From positions 1,364,001 to 1,428,000 of the forward strand of contig CP141893.1 of assembly GCA_036871055.1 (NCBI GenBank): a stretch of 64,000 bases of DNA, given 5' to 3'. Positions 15,454 through 24,278 of the stretch are shown piece by piece. Positions within the stretch are counted from its first letter, which is position 1. Every line of letters starts with the position of its first letter. The stretch comes from Bisbaumannia sp015645095. Its GTDB lineage: Bacteria > Pseudomonadota > Gammaproteobacteria > Pseudomonadales > Halomonadaceae. The position numbers were made by a program, and so were the translations under genes. The notes under the pieces were generated by a model. The model was given only the letters and a program-made list of their open reading frames with translations. It ran no database searches and had not been told where the DNA came from.

Positions 15454-16425
15454 ATGCGAAAAGAACTTCTGACCTTGGCATCCACGACGCTATTGATGGC
15501 ATCGTTCAGCCTGGCCGCCCAGGCGGACATCGACGGCGCCTATGACCACGCGGAGATTCCCCGCGTTGCCGGCTCCAGCATCGTCTATTTCGATCGCAGC
15601 GAGTATGACCGGGTCAGCATACCGACCGGACCCTATGATGGTAACGCGATCGAGAGCGTCGAGACCCTGGAAGGCGAGGTATTGTCACTGAGCTATACGT
15701 TCGATAATCCTGACATTACCCCGCTCCAGGTCGAGCGCAACTACCGGCAGGCACTGGAGGAGCGCGGCTTCGAGACGCTCTACGCCGCCTCCAACGAGGC
15801 GCTTTCCGGGGGAACCGGCCGACTCTTCTTCAACCACGCGGGGCTCTTTTCGCGTGGCGCACGCAGTTGTTGCCACTTCGCGTCCGGTGATCGCGAAATT
15901 CGCTACCTCGCCGCTCGTTCGGCCGATGGCTCGGTGCTTGTGGGTATCGCTGCCTTCAATGCCCGCAGAGTGGATGGGGCGGCCGTCTCCATGACGGTGG
16001 TCACTGCCGATGAAATGGATACGGCCATGGACCACCGGCCGCTAACCGCGGACGAGATGGCCTCCGGCCTGATTGAAGATGGCCGAGTGGCCGTGCAGGA
16101 CATCCTGTTCGAGCATGACAGTGCCGCGATCCTGCCTGACTCCGCCAATGCGCTTGCCACCATTTCGGGGCTGATGGAGGCGCGTGCCGGCCTGCACCTG
16201 CTGGTGGTGGGGCACACTGACAATACCGGCAGCTACGATTACAACCTGCAATTGTCGATGGCGCGTGCCTCCGCTGTCATGGATTACCTGATAGACCGGC
16301 ACGCTGTTTCAGGCGACAGGCTGCAGGCGGCGGGGGCAGGCATGATGGCCCCCATCACCACCAACCGCACCGAGGAGGGGCGCCGCCTCAACCGCCGCGT
16401 CGAGCTTGTGGAGATGACTCACTGA
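15454..16425 (+). CDS. OmpA-family outer-membrane/periplasmic protein with DUF4892-like N-terminus
   Basis: 323 residues. A signal peptide ends at about residue 24 (SLAAQADI). The N-terminal domain (about 30-190) has the DHAEIPRVAGSSIVYFDRSEYD start and repeated beta strands that resemble DUF4892; I am not certain of that family. The C-terminal OmpA domain (about 208-320) has QDILFEHDSAAILPDS, VVGHTDNTGSYDYN and RRLNRRVELV, with the Asp and Arg residues that bind diaminopimelate in peptidoglycan. It therefore anchors a periplasmic domain to the wall. RBS GGGAGG lies 8 bp before ATG. It stands alone between the divergent sensor operon and the next gene. Confidence 0.8.
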   Translation: MRKELLTLASTTLLMASFSLAAQADIDGAYDHAEIPRVAGSSIVYFDRSEYDRVSIPTGPYDGNAIESVETLEGEVLSLSYTFDNPDITPLQVERNYRQALEERGFETLYAASNEALSGGTGRLFFNHAGLFSRGARSCCHFASGDREIRYLAARSADGSVLVGIAAFNARRVDGAAVSMTVVTADEMDTAMDHRPLTADEMASGLIEDGRVAVQDILFEHDSAAILPDSANALATISGLMEARAGLHLLVVGHTDNTGSYDYNLQLSMARASAVMDYLIDRHAVSGDRLQAAGAGMMAPITTNRTEEGRRLNRRVELVEMTH

Positions 16426-16551
16426 GCCGAGGTCGACGTCGTGTCTATGCCCTTTGCCATCACCCCGGAAGGGATCGCCTAGGACGGCAGATCAGCCTGC
16501 TTCGGACTGGGGTGACGGTCGCTGTGCCACTCTCGAGACTGGAAATGCCCA

Positions 16552-18606
16552 ATGCGTCGATCAAGCTGCATCATCGCGTGCCTAGGCTTCACCGCTGGCT
16601 TCGTGCAGGCCTCGGATCTGCTGTGGGAATCTCCCAGGCTCGAACTCGATACGCGCCATCAGAATGTCAGCGGCGTGGTGAGTGATACCACCGAGGGACG
16701 GATCGTCGTTCGGTGCAGTGGCCAGGCATCAACATTCTGCGGTCCGAATGCTGCGACCCGGTCCCACGCCGAGGCTCAGGCCGAGATCATTGGCGAGACG
16801 GTCCTCGAAATACGAGACTGGTTCGAGGACGTGGGACTCCTGCCCTCTGCGCTCCACCTGGAAAGCAATGAACGACGGATCTGGCTTCGTGAAGGTCATG
16901 TGAGTGGCACCGACCGGGCCAGGGTCACCGGGAGCCGCAGGGTCTCGGGCATGGTGCTTCAGGTCGGCTCGGTCATCCTCGGTGATGGATATGCGCGTTC
17001 CGATCTTGCACACGAATGGTTTCACACCGCGTCTGCCGCGGGGCCGGATCGCGTTTGGCGTGCCGTCCGCGAGGTCGATCCGCTCGAGGAGGCGCTGGCG
17101 GAAGCGGTCGGGCTGGCATTCGCCTTCCCGGAACGCAGCTTGATCGATGCGCAGGTGCCGCTGAACCTGCACGAACCGTTCTTCGAGAATGCCGGTTCCG
17201 ACGATGAGAAAACCCGTGGTTACGAGAAGGCTCCCTATATTCTTTTCGTGGGCCGGGAGCTCGGTGCGCAGGACAATATCGATCATGTCCGCGAGGTCAT
17301 GGATCGACTCGCGGATGACGGCCATAACGGCGTGGGTTATCTGTATGACGATGCCTTTGCGCCGATGACATTCGACCGGGCCTATCCAGAGTTCGTTGCC
17401 TTGATGAACCAGCCGCGTGGTGATCGTTATTATGGCGAGATCGCCCCGGTAACGTGGCATGTGGGATCCATGGAGGAGCCGCAGGATTTCACGACGGACC
17501 TCCTTATACCGCCCCATGCCGCCACACCGCTTTTCATCGAGGCGATCGAAGCGCCTGACCTGCCCCAGTTGCAGCGCGATCGCCTCGCCGTCGCCAGGGT
17601 AGAGGCCGGCACACCGGATGGTGACATCGACACTCACATCCACATGGCATTCGAGCACGAGCTGTTGCCGGGGGCATCCCGGAGTTGGCTGATGCCCCTC
17701 GAGACAAGCAATGAGGGGCCGTTTCTGCGCTTGATCAATGCCGGCCCGAATCCCGAGTCGACCCGAGAGCGCCGCGTGGCGCTGGATGCCACCTTGCGTC
17801 GCGTCCGTTTCCATCTTCCCGAATGCATCAATCCTGGTACCACACGCACCGTGACGGCCTCGGGGGCCGCCCTGGACGATGTGGATAACTTCCGGCTCCA
17901 TGCGACGGCCGGCACCTTCGATGGATATCGCTATACGGCCCCGGATCGCACCGGTGAGGTCGAGATTTTCCTCTCGGTTTCTTCTCCGCTCACCCATGGC
18001 GCGACCATATCGCCATGGCCACGTCCGCCGAAGACCATCGATCTCGGTACCCTCCAGGTCGTCGAGGATTCCTGCATGGTTCGGATGACGGCGCATCCGA
18101 TCGACTCGACGATGACTTATAGCTTCAGTGGGGACTATACCGAATATGCGGCCCCGGGCGATCGGGGGACCTATGTGGCAGTCGGTCGCATGGCATATCA
18201 CGACCCCCATGACCAGGGATGGGTGGACTTTCCCCCGTCGATATCGCAGCCCATGGTTCCGACGAGTCCGGGCCCACTCGATATGCTGGGTCCCGATGAA
18301 TTCGACCCGGAAGCCGAGATGGCGCGCCTGCCCTACTACATGGCCAAGGCAATGGGTTGGGAACGAATGCAGTCCCTCAGGGATCGAGACGCCGACTTTC
18401 CTGTTCCCGCTCAGGATTGCCCATCGGGCGGCGACGGTTGTATCGGGATCGTTGTCATGATCGACGAGCCCATGCCAGCCGGGTCGGTGAGAATTCCCAT
18501 TACCTATGATGAGAATCGGCGTCCCATCCGCGTGCGCTTTCCCGATGGCAGCCTGATCAGCTTCGATTACGGAAGCTTCGATATTCGGCGCCCCCCGGGT
18601 TGGTGA
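16552..18606 (+). CDS. Large secreted protein with HExxH motif, putative zinc metallopeptidase of unknown family
   Basis: 684 residues with a signal peptide (cleavage near FVQASDL). The motif SDLAHEWFHTAS has HExxH as HEWFH (154-158), and a glutamate-rich LEEALAEAVGLAF lies about 25-30 residues later, with Glu184 a candidate third zinc ligand. That spacing is like gluzincins of the MA clan. The rest (about 330-680) is rich in beta strands and has three Asp/Pro-rich stretches but no family I recognise. Base composition is visibly lower in G+C and third-codon choice looser than in neighbours, so recent transfer is possible. The ribosome binding site is weak (GGAAA). It is not obviously cotranscribed with either neighbour. 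The peptidase call rests only on the motif and its setting. Confidence 0.6.
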   Translation: MRRSSCIIACLGFTAGFVQASDLLWESPRLELDTRHQNVSGVVSDTTEGRIVVRCSGQASTFCGPNAATRSHAEAQAEIIGETVLEIRDWFEDVGLLPSALHLESNERRIWLREGHVSGTDRARVTGSRRVSGMVLQVGSVILGDGYARSDLAHEWFHTASAAGPDRVWRAVREVDPLEEALAEAVGLAFAFPERSLIDAQVPLNLHEPFFENAGSDDEKTRGYEKAPYILFVGRELGAQDNIDHVREVMDRLADDGHNGVGYLYDDAFAPMTFDRAYPEFVALMNQPRGDRYYGEIAPVTWHVGSMEEPQDFTTDLLIPPHAATPLFIEAIEAPDLPQLQRDRLAVARVEAGTPDGDIDTHIHMAFEHELLPGASRSWLMPLETSNEGPFLRLINAGPNPESTRERRVALDATLRRVRFHLPECINPGTTRTVTASGAALDDVDNFRLHATAGTFDGYRYTAPDRTGEVEIFLSVSSPLTHGATISPWPRPPKTIDLGTLQVVEDSCMVRMTAHPIDSTMTYSFSGDYTEYAAPGDRGTYVAVGRMAYHDPHDQGWVDFPPSISQPMVPTSPGPLDMLGPDEFDPEAEMARLPYYMAKAMGWERMQSLRDRDADFPVPAQDCPSGGDGCIGIVVMIDEPMPAGSVRIPITYDENRRPIRVRFPDGSLISFDYGSFDIRRPPGW

Positions 18607-18719
18607 GTCAGGTCTGATCCCGATGGGATGGGCCACCCTTGTTGCGGATTCCGAGTCGAGACGGGAGCGTCTCTGGCCGTATCGATACCGAGGGCGTCAT
18701 GGCGTTCGGCCTGTCTCCA

Positions 18720-18746
18720 TTGCCCCCTGCGTTTGAACGGGGGCAA
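18720..18746. repeat. Third copy of the C-rich/G-rich hairpin motif
   Basis: Arms TTGCCCCC (18720-18727) and GGGGGCAA (18739-18746) flank TGCGTTTGAAC. The downstream bases CGGCGTACCCTGA match those after the copy at 15376 (CGCGGATACCCGA). It lies 61 bp upstream of the next start codon. Confidence 0.4.
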
Positions 18747-18807
18747 GCGGCGTACCCTGATCTAGGCTGCGGGCGAGTCTTGACGTGATCCAAGGAGGGA
18801 AAGTCCC

Positions 18808-19497
18808 ATGAAGTGTCTCAACCATTCCGCTGTCGTCGTGCTGAGTGCCGCCCTGGTGCTGGGTGGAGAGACCCAGGCCAGTGATGAGCGTCCCCCCGCC
18901 GACTTCCTGCTGGAGATGATCGATCCGTCGCTGTGCATGGTGCCGCCGGACGAGATCAGCGATGCGGAGCTTATTGCCATGATGGAGGACGGTATCCCCG
19001 ATCTCGGACCCGTGCCGGTCTCGGGCATCTGGCAGCAGAACGACGCATGGCAGGTGGGAGGGAGCGGTAGCTTCAATACCGGCAGCAATGGATTGGTGGC
19101 CAGTGCAGAACTGGTGCTGCGCAGTGCGGATGATCGGCTGCGCTTTCTCTGCCTGGGGCTGGCCCGTCATGTGGACACCCATATGACCGAGGGGCAGGCC
19201 GACCTGGTCGGGCCCGAGGTGGCGACCGTGTCGGGCGACACCTTCATGGTGGTGGCGCTGGTCGGCGATCGCCATGATGGCGCCTTCGTGGCCGAGCAGG
19301 AGCTGATTACCGAGCAAGGTGCGCTGCGCCTGACACGGGTCGACGAGGAGGCGATGACGGGCACGCTGACGCTGGAAGGGCGCCTGGCGGGCCAGGCCTC
19401 GGAAGAGGCGGTGCGGCTCGACCTCGACCTGACCGAGCTCTGGCACTTCGAGGGCATGCGCGTGGTGGATTGGGATCATGATCTGGCGGTCGAGTAG
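18808..19497 (+). CDS. Exported protein of unknown function
   Basis: 229 residues. The signal peptide is clear (hydrophobic core VVVLSAALVLGG, cleavage near TQAS). The mature protein is acidic, with two cysteines near residues 49 and 118 that could form a disulfide. It has alternating hydrophobic strands such as SAELVLRSADDRLRFLCLG and TFMVVALVGDRH, suggesting a beta-rich fold. I do not recognise the family. AGGAGG precedes the ATG by 9 bp. It lies 84 bp upstream of a five-gene operon of unknown membrane and exported proteins and may belong with it. One of the hairpin motifs shared with the OmpA-family gene is in its promoter region. Confidence 0.7.
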   Translation: MKCLNHSAVVVLSAALVLGGETQASDERPPADFLLEMIDPSLCMVPPDEISDAELIAMMEDGIPDLGPVPVSGIWQQNDAWQVGGSGSFNTGSNGLVASAELVLRSADDRLRFLCLGLARHVDTHMTEGQADLVGPEVATVSGDTFMVVALVGDRHDGAFVAEQELITEQGALRLTRVDEEAMTGTLTLEGRLAGQASEEAVRLDLDLTELWHFEGMRVVDWDHDLAVE

Positions 19498-19581
19498 ACG
19501 GCGGCCGGTGGCGAGGCGGCAGCCGTCCTGCGCCACCTGCCCCGATGACTCGTGGCCAACCCGCGACTGAGGGAGCTTGCG

Positions 19582-20565
19582 ATGTGGGATTTCAGGATCG
19601 GGACGGCCCTTGGCCTGATGGTCAAGACGCTGCCCTTCATACTCTTCCGCCTGGCGGTCTATTTCGGGGTGGCCCTGGCCTATGTGCTGATGACCGGGGT
19701 GGGGGCCGGGGTCGGCTGGGGCATCGGTGGCTTCGGCGACGAGGGCTTTCGCGCCGCCTCGACCTTCTGGGGCGGGGTCGTGGGCTTCGGCATCGTCGGG
19801 GTCATCATGTATGTGCTGCGGGAATACCTGCTCTATCTGGTCAAGGCGGGGCATATCGCCGTGCTGGTGGAACTGCTCGATGGCCAGTCGCTTCCTCAGG
19901 GGCGCAGCCAGATCGAGCACGCCAGCGTCTCGGTCAAGGCGCGCTTCGGGCAGGCCAGTGCGCTGTTCGCCGTGGACCAGTTGATCAAGGGGGTGCTGCG
20001 CGCCCTCACCGGGCTGGTGCGAGGCATCTTCGGGCTACTGCCGATCCCCGGCGCCCGGCAATTCCTGCGTCTGTTGCAGCTGTTCCTGCGCATCGCCGTG
20101 GGCTTTATCGACGAGGTGATCCTCGCCTACAGCTTTCGTACCCGGGCCGAGAACCCCTGGAGCGCCTCACGCGACGGCCTGGTGCTCTACGGCCAGAACC
20201 TCAAGCCGATGTTCAAGAACGCCGCCTGGCTGGCGCTGATCGTCTATGGGCTCTCCTTCGTCATCTTCCTGGTGATGCTGGCCCCGGCGGCGGCGGTGGC
20301 CTACCTGATCCCCGGCGGCTGGTCGGCCACCGGGGTGGTCGTGGCCCTGCTGTTCGCCTGGAGCGTCAAGGTGGCGGTGCTCGAGCCCTTCGCCATCACC
20401 TGCATGATGCAGGCCTATTTCAAGACCATCGAAGGGCAGACTCCGGATCCGGAGTGGGAGGCCAAGCTGGATGGTCTCTCGCGCAAGTTCCGCAAGCTCA
20501 AGGGCAGGGCTGCCGAGGCCCCGGCGGACAGCGGTAACCATGCCACCGGCGATGCGGGTCAGTGA
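19582..20565 (+). CDS. Integral membrane protein of unknown function
   Basis: 327 residues with about six hydrophobic segments: 12-45, 58-90, a pair of amphipathic helices near 150-185, and strongly hydrophobic helices at about 210-250 and 258-285. An internal GVGAGVGWGIGG glycine stretch separates the first two. The C-terminal 60 residues are charged and cytoplasmic. The family is not recognised; it looks like a structural membrane component rather than a known transporter. I start at the ATG at 19582 because GGGAG sits 6 bp upstream; the GTG at 19552 has no such site. It is the first gene of an operon with four exported proteins at gaps of 16-41 bp. Confidence 0.7.
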   Translation: MWDFRIGTALGLMVKTLPFILFRLAVYFGVALAYVLMTGVGAGVGWGIGGFGDEGFRAASTFWGGVVGFGIVGVIMYVLREYLLYLVKAGHIAVLVELLDGQSLPQGRSQIEHASVSVKARFGQASALFAVDQLIKGVLRALTGLVRGIFGLLPIPGARQFLRLLQLFLRIAVGFIDEVILAYSFRTRAENPWSASRDGLVLYGQNLKPMFKNAAWLALIVYGLSFVIFLVMLAPAAAVAYLIPGGWSATGVVVALLFAWSVKVAVLEPFAITCMMQAYFKTIEGQTPDPEWEAKLDGLSRKFRKLKGRAAEAPADSGNHATGDAGQ

Positions 20566-20581
20566 CTCGAGGAGGTGTCTT

Positions 20582-21586
20582 ATGCCAACCATCAGTGACT
20601 TCTGCCGTTCCGCCCCGATCCTGGGCCTGCTGCTGGGGGCCGGGCTGCTGGCCGGCTGTGGCGACGGTGACTCGGGTGGCGCCAGCGCCGGCAATGGTGC
20701 GGGAGCAGCGGCCGGCAGCCCCCAGAGCGACGGTGAGCTGTCGGCCTGGGTCGAGGCGCTGGAGTCGGGGCAGTCGACCCTGACCCTGAGCGGTGTCGTC
20801 ACCTCGAACAATGATGCGCCCCGTGACAGCGCGGCCAGCGGGGATATCTACCGCCCGGGCCTGGGAAGCGGTGCCGCCCGGCGCGGCAGCAATGCCGAGG
20901 GCCCCTATGCGCTGACCCTCTACACCCAGGGTGCCCACGAGGCGTCGCCGGATGAGGTGGTGCGAGTCGGGGTCTCGCTGGTCCTGCCGGCGGGGGCCGA
21001 GGCCGGGCGCCGCTACGTCATCGCTTCCTTTCGCGATGCCGATGACGACCAGGTGCAGGCCCATGTGCGCGGCGATGGCGAAGTCGGCACCCTGGGGCGT
21101 CAGGTATCGGGGGAACTCTACCTGGCCGAGCTGGGCGAGCGGGCCTCCGCCGCCTGGCGTTTCGAGGCCACCGACGGGCGTGGCGAGGAGGCGCGTCGTG
21201 TCGAGGCGGAGGGTGCCGTGCGAGGGCTCGATTTCACCCCCCAGCGGGAAGCGCGCTACGAGATCACCGTCAATGGCGACAGCGAGCAATACCTGGGCCG
21301 GGTATCGATTCACGAGACCCCCAATGATTACGCCGTGTCGATAGGCAACCGTATCGTCCTCGACGTGCCGGTGGGGATCGGTGCCGGCGAGTATGCGCTG
21401 GCCGGTCAGGCCGGTGACGGCGTCATCCGCACATCGCTGATGCGCCACGACGTCGAGGAGATCGATGGCGTCATTCGCTTGAGTGAGCGCAACGGCGTCT
21501 TCGATGCCGAGATCGACCTCGAGGCCAGCGGCGAGGACCGGGTCCAGCTGTCGGGACAGCTCGAAGCACTCGACTTCGATCGCTGA
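20582..21586 (+). CDS. Lipoprotein of unknown function
   Basis: 334 residues. A type II signal peptide ends in LLAGC (Cys27 region, GLLAGCGDG), followed by a Gly/Ala/Ser-rich tether, so it is an outer-membrane-anchored lipoprotein. The body is beta-rich with repeated patterns such as YVIASFRDADDDQVQAHV and RYEITVNGDSEQYLGRVSI. No known domain is recognised. RBS GGAGG lies 6 bp before the ATG at 20582; upstream codons in the same frame overlap the preceding gene and are not used. It lies 16 bp after the membrane protein gene. No cysteine other than the lipobox is evident in the mature part. Confidence 0.7.
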   Translation: MPTISDFCRSAPILGLLLGAGLLAGCGDGDSGGASAGNGAGAAAGSPQSDGELSAWVEALESGQSTLTLSGVVTSNNDAPRDSAASGDIYRPGLGSGAARRGSNAEGPYALTLYTQGAHEASPDEVVRVGVSLVLPAGAEAGRRYVIASFRDADDDQVQAHVRGDGEVGTLGRQVSGELYLAELGERASAAWRFEATDGRGEEARRVEAEGAVRGLDFTPQREARYEITVNGDSEQYLGRVSIHETPNDYAVSIGNRIVLDVPVGIGAGEYALAGQAGDGVIRTSLMRHDVEEIDGVIRLSERNGVFDAEIDLEASGEDRVQLSGQLEALDFDR

Positions 21587-21627
21587 ACCCGGGAAACGAA
21601 AAGATCACACGATCAAGGAGACACACC

Positions 21628-22257
21628 ATGGGAAGCCTGAATCGCCGCCTGGGTATCGCCGCCCTGGGCACCGCCTTGCTCTTGCCATTGACTGTCCTGG
21701 CCCAGGACGAAGTCGTGGAGCAGATCGAGCAGGGGCTCGAACTCTACCAGGCAGAGGACTACGGCGGGGCCATCACCGAACTGGAGTTCGCCATCAATGA
21801 TATTCGCCAGCTGATGTCGGGGCGTATCGCCACGACCTTCCCCGAGGCGCCGGCCGGGTGGAGCGCCGACGAGGTGGAGTCGGCCGGCGGCGGGGGCGCC
21901 GCGGCCATGCTGGGGAGCGGCGGCACCATGCTCGAACGAAAATACCGCCAGGATGACGGCAATGGGCAACTGGAGGCGACCATGATGATCGACAACCCCA
22001 TGGTCCAGGGCATGGCCGCCATGTTCAACAATCCGGCCCTGGTCGCGGCCCAGCCCAATACCGAGCGGGTTCGCATGGGCCGAGAGTCGGCCATCGTCAA
22101 GTGGGAGTCCAACCGCTCGCGGGCCGAGGTCACCCTGCTGCTGGATGGTCGCATCCTGATGCAGGTGAAAGGACAGAACCTGGAGTCCCAGGAGGCCGCC
22201 GTCGAGCTGATGCGCGGCTGGGATCTCGATGCCGTGCGGCAGCAAGCCGCCCGTTGA
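21628..22257 (+). CDS. Exported protein of unknown function with N-terminal TPR-like helix pair
   Basis: 209 residues. Signal peptide with cleavage near TVLAQDE. The first mature segment EQIEQGLELYQAEDYGGAITELEFA resembles one tetratricopeptide-type helical pair. The remainder has LERKYRQDDGNGQLEATMMIDNP and a VEQ/ESQEAAVELMRGWDLD end. The overall pattern is alternating strand and helix. I recognise no named family. AAGGAG precedes the ATG by 8 bp. It is the third gene of the exported-protein operon, 41 bp after the lipoprotein gene. Periplasmic location is inferred from the signal peptide without lipobox. Confidence 0.7.
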   Translation: MGSLNRRLGIAALGTALLLPLTVLAQDEVVEQIEQGLELYQAEDYGGAITELEFAINDIRQLMSGRIATTFPEAPAGWSADEVESAGGGGAAAMLGSGGTMLERKYRQDDGNGQLEATMMIDNPMVQGMAAMFNNPALVAAQPNTERVRMGRESAIVKWESNRSRAEVTLLLDGRILMQVKGQNLESQEAAVELMRGWDLDAVRQQAAR

Positions 22258-22294
22258 GAACGATCAGGCAGTCGACACCACAGGGAGGTGAGCC

Positions 22295-23308
22295 ATGCGG
22301 AATGGACGGTTGATCCTGGCGGCGGGGTTATGGCTGGTGGCGATGGGCGTCCTGGCCGATGGGTTTCCCGAAGCCGAGACATTCGCCGGGGCGAACTCCC
22401 TGGCGGCGGTGGGCGAGGCCTTTATGCCCGAGAGCGAGTGGCAGGTCCGGGACGTCGAGGCCCTCGACGTCCGGTTGCGCGAGGCCCATGACGCTCGTGG
22501 TAGTGGGGACAGCTCAGGCGACAGCGTCTTTCATCCCGACGCCGGGACCGGCCCCCTGGTCAAGGCATTGCTGGCCGTCGTGGCGGAAGAACCGGCCCTG
22601 CCCCATGTCCGTTACCGGCTGCGCTATGCCAAGACCCGGGTGATGCCCGAGGGGGCGGGCGGGCCCATGTCGGTGAGCCTGGTGGAGGTGGCGCGCTTCA
22701 ACCTGGGCCCCGCCCGGCGCGCCGATCTGGTCGAGCGCCTGGGCGAGGAGGCGGTGGCGCCCCCGCCGGCATTCGGCGAGGGGCCGGATCTGGCCTGGCG
22801 CCTGGTGACCCGGCCGGTGCAGGGCCAGGCCGCGGGCATCGTCCGGGCCGCGCGCCGGGAGCTGCCCGGGGAGGCACCGGCCGACTGCTTCGCGTTCTCT
22901 TGCCGCCACGGCGCCTCGCTCACTGCCGAGGTGCGCGACTGGCCGGAGGCGCGTGAGATCACGCCGCGGCTCGACTTCGCGGCCCTGGAGGTCGCCCTGC
23001 TCGATACCGCCCTGGAGCGGCTGGGTGTCGCCGTGGTGGACGACCAGGGCCGGCAGCATTGGCGGGGCTTCGAATGGCGGGAGTCGGTGGCGCCGGGCAC
23101 GCCCTTCGTGGAGGCGGTGATCGAGCGGGGCCTGGGGCAGGACGAGGGAGTCGACTTGGTGATCCATGACGACCATCTGATGGATACCGAACAACGGGCC
23201 CGCTGGTACCGCCTGATGGCCGTGGCGGCGGGGTCGGATCGGCCACCGCTGACGGCCGAGACGCGGGAGGTGGAGCAGCGCCCGCCGCCCCCCTGGGCGA
23301 CGGACTAG
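22295..23308 (+). CDS. Exported protein of unknown function
   Basis: 337 residues. A short signal peptide (LILAAGLWLVAMGVLADG) is followed by an acidic protein rich in Glu, Ala and Pro. Two cysteines in ADCFAFSCRHG (about residue 200) could form a disulfide. The C-terminus is proline-rich. No domain is recognised. GGGAGG lies 6 bp before the ATG. It is 37 bp from the preceding gene and 24 bp from the next in the same operon. Composition and length are similar to its downstream neighbour, but I see no clear sequence similarity between the two. Confidence 0.68.
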   Translation: MRNGRLILAAGLWLVAMGVLADGFPEAETFAGANSLAAVGEAFMPESEWQVRDVEALDVRLREAHDARGSGDSSGDSVFHPDAGTGPLVKALLAVVAEEPALPHVRYRLRYAKTRVMPEGAGGPMSVSLVEVARFNLGPARRADLVERLGEEAVAPPPAFGEGPDLAWRLVTRPVQGQAAGIVRAARRELPGEAPADCFAFSCRHGASLTAEVRDWPEAREITPRLDFAALEVALLDTALERLGVAVVDDQGRQHWRGFEWRESVAPGTPFVEAVIERGLGQDEGVDLVIHDDHLMDTEQRARWYRLMAVAAGSDRPPLTAETREVEQRPPPPWATD

Positions 23309-23332
23309 GCCGAACCAACAGGAGGGCTCGAG

Positions 23333-24250
23333 ATGGCCAAGGCAGATGGCTTTCGTTACCGGTGGCTGGCCATGGCAGGCGTGGCCCTGGTCGCCGCGCC
23401 GCTGATGACGACCGCGGGACAGCATCCGGCGCCGGAACCGTTGGCTGTCGGCTCGGATGGGGAGCACTACCGATATCGCATGCACACTGTGTTCAACGGG
23501 GAGGACCTGTACTGGGACATCACCCAGGGGCCGGATATCACCCGCATTGCCCCCGACGAAGCGACGCAAAGTCGGGTAAGCGGTTTCGTGACGCTCTACA
23601 CCGGGCCAGCGGTAGGCAGCCGGGCCCATGAGGCCGACCGACAAGGCGAGGCCCTGCTGCCCCAGGTGTCCGCGCCAGGGGCCCGGCCGCCGCTGGAGTA
23701 CGAGGACGTGTTCGACAACCTTCACCGTACCGATGAGGTGCGGGTGGTGGTGCAGCCTACCGGTGAGCGGCGTGAGCTGGCCGGGCGCGATGCCAAGGCC
23801 TATGCGCTGGCCGTGGTCAGTGACAAGAGTCGACACCATGAAGATGAGTGGCGCTCGTATCACACCGTGAATCTCGGCACCCTGTGGGCCTACGACGACT
23901 TGCCGTTCTCCCCGGCGCCGTTGCAGCTGAGCCCCTACATCTTCGATTGGGTCTTCGCACCCAACTCGGGAATGGCCGGTCTGGACGACTATTACCAGGC
24001 GCGGCTGATCGAGGCCCTGGAACCCCTGGGCATGCTCGCCGGTGCCCGCATGCGGGATTTCCAGGTCTCCACGGAGAGCTTGGCCATGCTGGAAGCGCAG
24101 GGGTGGCAGCCTGGAGAGGACGAGCCCCCGGGGCAGGCCCTCGGTCCCCGCTTCGAACTCCTGATCACGGAATTGGCCACGGACGCTGACGAGCTGGATT
24201 ACGCGGCCCTGGAGGGCATGGTCAGGCTGGATGGCGCGACCCTGGAATAG
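23333..24250 (+). CDS. Exported protein of unknown function
   Basis: 305 residues. The N-terminus (KADGFRYRWLAMAGVALVAAP) is a signal peptide or a single membrane anchor; cleavage near TTAGQH is plausible. The mature part has Trp/Tyr-rich segments such as YRMHTVFNGEDLYWDITQG and LSPYIFDWVFAPNSGM. No family is recognised and there are no cysteines to suggest disulfides. AGGAGGG precedes the ATG by 7 bp. It is the last gene of the operon that starts at 19582 and converges with the yadH-like permease gene only 28 bp away. Confidence 0.68.
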   Translation: MAKADGFRYRWLAMAGVALVAAPLMTTAGQHPAPEPLAVGSDGEHYRYRMHTVFNGEDLYWDITQGPDITRIAPDEATQSRVSGFVTLYTGPAVGSRAHEADRQGEALLPQVSAPGARPPLEYEDVFDNLHRTDEVRVVVQPTGERRELAGRDAKAYALAVVSDKSRHHEDEWRSYHTVNLGTLWAYDDLPFSPAPLQLSPYIFDWVFAPNSGMAGLDDYYQARLIEALEPLGMLAGARMRDFQVSTESLAMLEAQGWQPGEDEPPGQALGPRFELLITELATDADELDYAALEGMVRLDGATLE

Positions 24251-24278
24251 TGGGATCGGCCACCGCTGGCGGCCGAGT

